Positions 62,298 to 64,000 of a stretch of 64,000 nt of DNA are shown piece by piece (the stretch's first letter is position 1; each line of letters starts with the position of its first letter). The DNA is from Ponticaulis koreensis DSM 19734 (GTDB taxonomy: Bacteria; Pseudomonadota; Alphaproteobacteria; Caulobacterales; Hyphomonadaceae): the NCBI RefSeq assembly GCF_000420665.1, contig NZ_ATVJ01000001.1:2055588-2119587 (forward strand), written 5' to 3'. The translations under genes and the position numbers were made by a program. The notes under the pieces are model-generated. The model was not told the DNA's origin, made no database searches, and saw only the letters and a list, made by a program, of their open reading frames with translations.

Positions 62298-62709
62298 AAG
62301 TCGCGAAGATCTGGTCGAAATTGCGGAATGTCTTGAATTCCAGCGCGGTGTTGCTGCCCGGTTCGCGGATGAAGAACGTACCTTGTTCGCCTACTTCCCC
62401 CGCAAAGCGGATATAGGGACCAATCTCGAATGGCACGCCCCTGGCGTCTACGCGGTCGGCAAGCGCCTGCCAGTCATCCCATTGCATGATAATGCCGAAA
62501 TGGAAGGCAGGCACCTGCTGTCCGTCCACCGGATTTTTGGCCGCCTCATCCATATCATCGACAAGATGGCTGGTGATCTGGTGACCGAAAAAGTCAAAAT
62601 CCACCCAACGCTCGCTCGTCCGGCCAGTGCTCGCTCCGATCACTTCAGTCATGAAGGCTGACGTCTTTTCAAGATTGGCGGTCGGAAAGGCAAGGTGAAA
62701 TGGTTGCAT
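62296..62709 (-). CDS. VOC family protein (glyoxalase/dioxygenase fold)
   Basis: A 137-residue VOC-fold protein. Its two halves each carry a metal-ligand-like residue: HLAFPTANLEKT at the start and FHFGIIMQWDDW in the middle, with FFIREPGSNTALEFKTF near the end. Function not resolved. I choose ATG 62709; the open frame goes on to 62775 without a ribosome-binding site. Confidence 0.85.
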   Translation of the reverse strand: MQPFHLAFPTANLEKTSAFMTEVIGASTGRTSERWVDFDFFGHQITSHLVDDMDEAAKNPVDGQQVPAFHFGIIMQWDDWQALADRVDARGVPFEIGPYIRFAGEVGEQGTFFIREPGSNTALEFKTFRNFDQIFAT

Positions 62710-62971
62710 TGAAGGCGCGTCCTGCTGCGTTTGATATCCGTGCGATTCTATAGCGGCGAATCTGTCTGTCATCATGTTTCGATGGTTTTGCGCCAGTCTG
62801 CAGAGCTATACTGCACAGGAGATAAACAGATAGGCGCAGGCATGCTTAACCGGCGTTTCTGAGCGTATCAGACATGTTTTGCTGTGAATAAGGGTTTGCA
62901 CCGGCAGGCTCTGCCGATTACAGAAATGTGTCGATCGGGCGGGAAACGCCCTGCGGGAAAAGGATTACGGT

Positions 62972-64000
62972 ATGGATTGGGGCTGGGATAACGCGCGGGC
63001 GCTGCTCGGGCTGGTGGTGATTGTTGGTATCGCCTGGGCTGTTTCTGAAAACCGGAAACTCTTTCCCTGGAAACTCGTACTGGGCGCGGTTGGTCTCCAG
63101 TTTGTGTTTGCGCTTCTTCTGTTTGCTGTTCCTCCAGTCCGCAACGTGCTGTTCAAAGCTAACGTCGTTGTCGATGGCCTTGAGAACGCAACCCGCTACG
63201 GTACAGGTTTTGTGTTCGGCTATATCGGCGACAATACGACCTTCCCGGTAGAGCAGGCGAATGCCAATCCGGCCTTCTTCTTCCAGATCCTTCCAATCGT
63301 TATCGTTGTCGCGGCTTTGTCAGCTATCCTCTGGCACTGGCGCATTCTACGCTGGGTGACCAAAGCCTTTGCCTTCATTTTCGCGAAAACCATGGGCCTT
63401 GGTGGTGCAACATCTCTGGCAGTATCTGCGAACATCTTTATGGGTATGACCGAAGCACCAGTCCTCGTAAAACCGTACATCAAAGGCATGACGCGTTCGG
63501 AAGTTTTCGTTCTGATGACGACCGGTTTTGCGACGATCGCCGGTTCCGTTCTCATCATCTACACGACCTTCCTGCAGCCGGTTATGGCGAACCCGCTCGC
63601 CCAGCTCCTGACGGCGTCTATTGTGGCTGCACCTGCGGCAGTCGCTCTCGCGTTGACGATGGTGCCTGAAACAGTGGCGATTTCCGACCGTGCGCACGAA
63701 CCGGACTTTGAATACGAATCCACAATGGACGCGTTTTCTTCTGGTGCCAGCACAGGTCTTCAGATCGTTTTGAACATCGCGACCATGCTGATCGCAGCGC
63801 TCGCGCTTCTTTTCATGGTGAATGCCGCCCTTGGCGCCGCGCCGGATGTGAATGGCGAGGCGCTATCTATTCAGCGTATTCTCGGCTGGATATTCATGCC
63901 ACTCATGTACATGACGGGTGTACCGATGGAGGAAGCCGCGAAAGCTGGTTCTCTGATGGGAATCAAAACGGTTCTGACCGAGTTTGTTGCCTTCCTAGAT
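62972..64000 (+). CDS. NupC-type concentrative nucleoside transporter, cut by window end
   Basis: The 343 codons in the window start at ATG 62972 (AGGA about 8 bases upstream) and the gene continues past base 64000. The protein has many membrane helices and the CNT motifs GLGGATSLAVSANIFMG and MTEAPVLVKPYIKGMTRSE near residues 150-175. The C-terminal part still lies in the window to PMEEAAKAGSLMGIKTVLTEF. It brings nucleosides in with protons or sodium. A 196-base region separates it from the VOC gene. Confidence 0.92.
   Translation, partial: MDWGWDNARALLGLVVIVGIAWAVSENRKLFPWKLVLGAVGLQFVFALLLFAVPPVRNVLFKANVVVDGLENATRYGTGFVFGYIGDNTTFPVEQANANPAFFFQILPIVIVVAALSAILWHWRILRWVTKAFAFIFAKTMGLGGATSLAVSANIFMGMTEAPVLVKPYIKGMTRSEVFVLMTTGFATIAGSVLIIYTTFLQPVMANPLAQLLTASIVAAPAAVALALTMVPETVAISDRAHEPDFEYESTMDAFSSGASTGLQIVLNIATMLIAALALLFMVNAALGAAPDVNGEALSIQRILGWIFMPLMYMTGVPMEEAAKAGSLMGIKTVLTEFVAFLD

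Overview
The window reads as chromosomal DNA of a marine, stalked/budding-type alphaproteobacterium, probably in or near the Hyphomonadaceae/Maricaulales (inference). The firmest taxonomic clue is a circularly permuted tmRNA gene (about 54796-55112), an arrangement usual in Alphaproteobacteria. A large TonB-dependent receptor with its own Ton motor, DUF3617/DUF4169/DUF1499 proteins and the gene order hflK-hflC-DUF2065-degP | serB | miaA-ilvB-ilvN-ilvC also fit. I found no insertion sequence, prophage, CRISPR array or integrase; gene density is high and most genes are housekeeping or envelope genes.

Layout. 1-8.9 kb: a truncated ORF, a glycerophosphodiesterase lipoprotein, an acyl-CoA ligase plus SDR, a Tat-exported M24 peptidase, a DUF1499 membrane protein, an MBL hydrolase with an ATP-grasp-like partner, and a DUF442 phosphatase. 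9.0-18 kb: oppB-oppC, a divergent periplasmic protein, oppA, a zinc-ribbon DUF3667 membrane protein and a 1041-residue TonB-dependent receptor. 18.3-20.3 kb: signal peptide peptidase SppA and tRNA-Gln(TTG), then an 885-base stretch without genes. 21.2-27.5 kb: a Ton energy-transduction operon (DUF3450, TtpC-like long ExbB, ExbB, ExbD, ExbD, TonB, second TonB, TPR protein). 27.6-38 kb: oligopeptidase B, a lone secreted TonB-C-like protein, MsrB, a C-methyltransferase, an Old Yellow Enzyme, a Thr-rich exported protein, DUF4169 with an SDR, a DMT permease and two DUF3617 proteins. 38.2-49.8 kb: ilvC, ilvN and ilvB behind a leader-peptide attenuator, miaA, serB, DegP, DUF2065, HflC, HflK, Mrp and a nucleotidyltransferase-like protein. 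49.8-55.9 kb: folA, a VUT permease, an Flp-like mini-pilin, a Usp, thyA, a TadG-like protein and tmRNA. 56-64 kb: MaoC with an acyl-CoA synthetase, a nine-repeat Cys/Asp-rich exported protein, a duplicated glycine-zipper protein with an Asn/Tyr/Ser-rich linker, a crotonase, a VOC protein and a NupC transporter cut by the window end.

How the parts work together. The receptor, oligopeptide-binding lipoprotein, OppBC permeases, complete Ton motor and several peptidases within about 25 kb suggest uptake and digestion of peptides across both membranes (inference; the Opp ATPases are not here). HflKC, DUF2065 and DegP form an envelope quality-control block. The ilv genes carry a 15-codon leader peptide rich in Leu and Val, followed by a large hairpin and a terminator. 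The least described content is the nine-repeat protein, the glycine-zipper/low-complexity protein, a short Thr-Arg-Tyr motif shared by two distant exported proteins, a pilin-like micro-ORF, and a hairpin that covers the ribosome-binding site of the crotonase gene.
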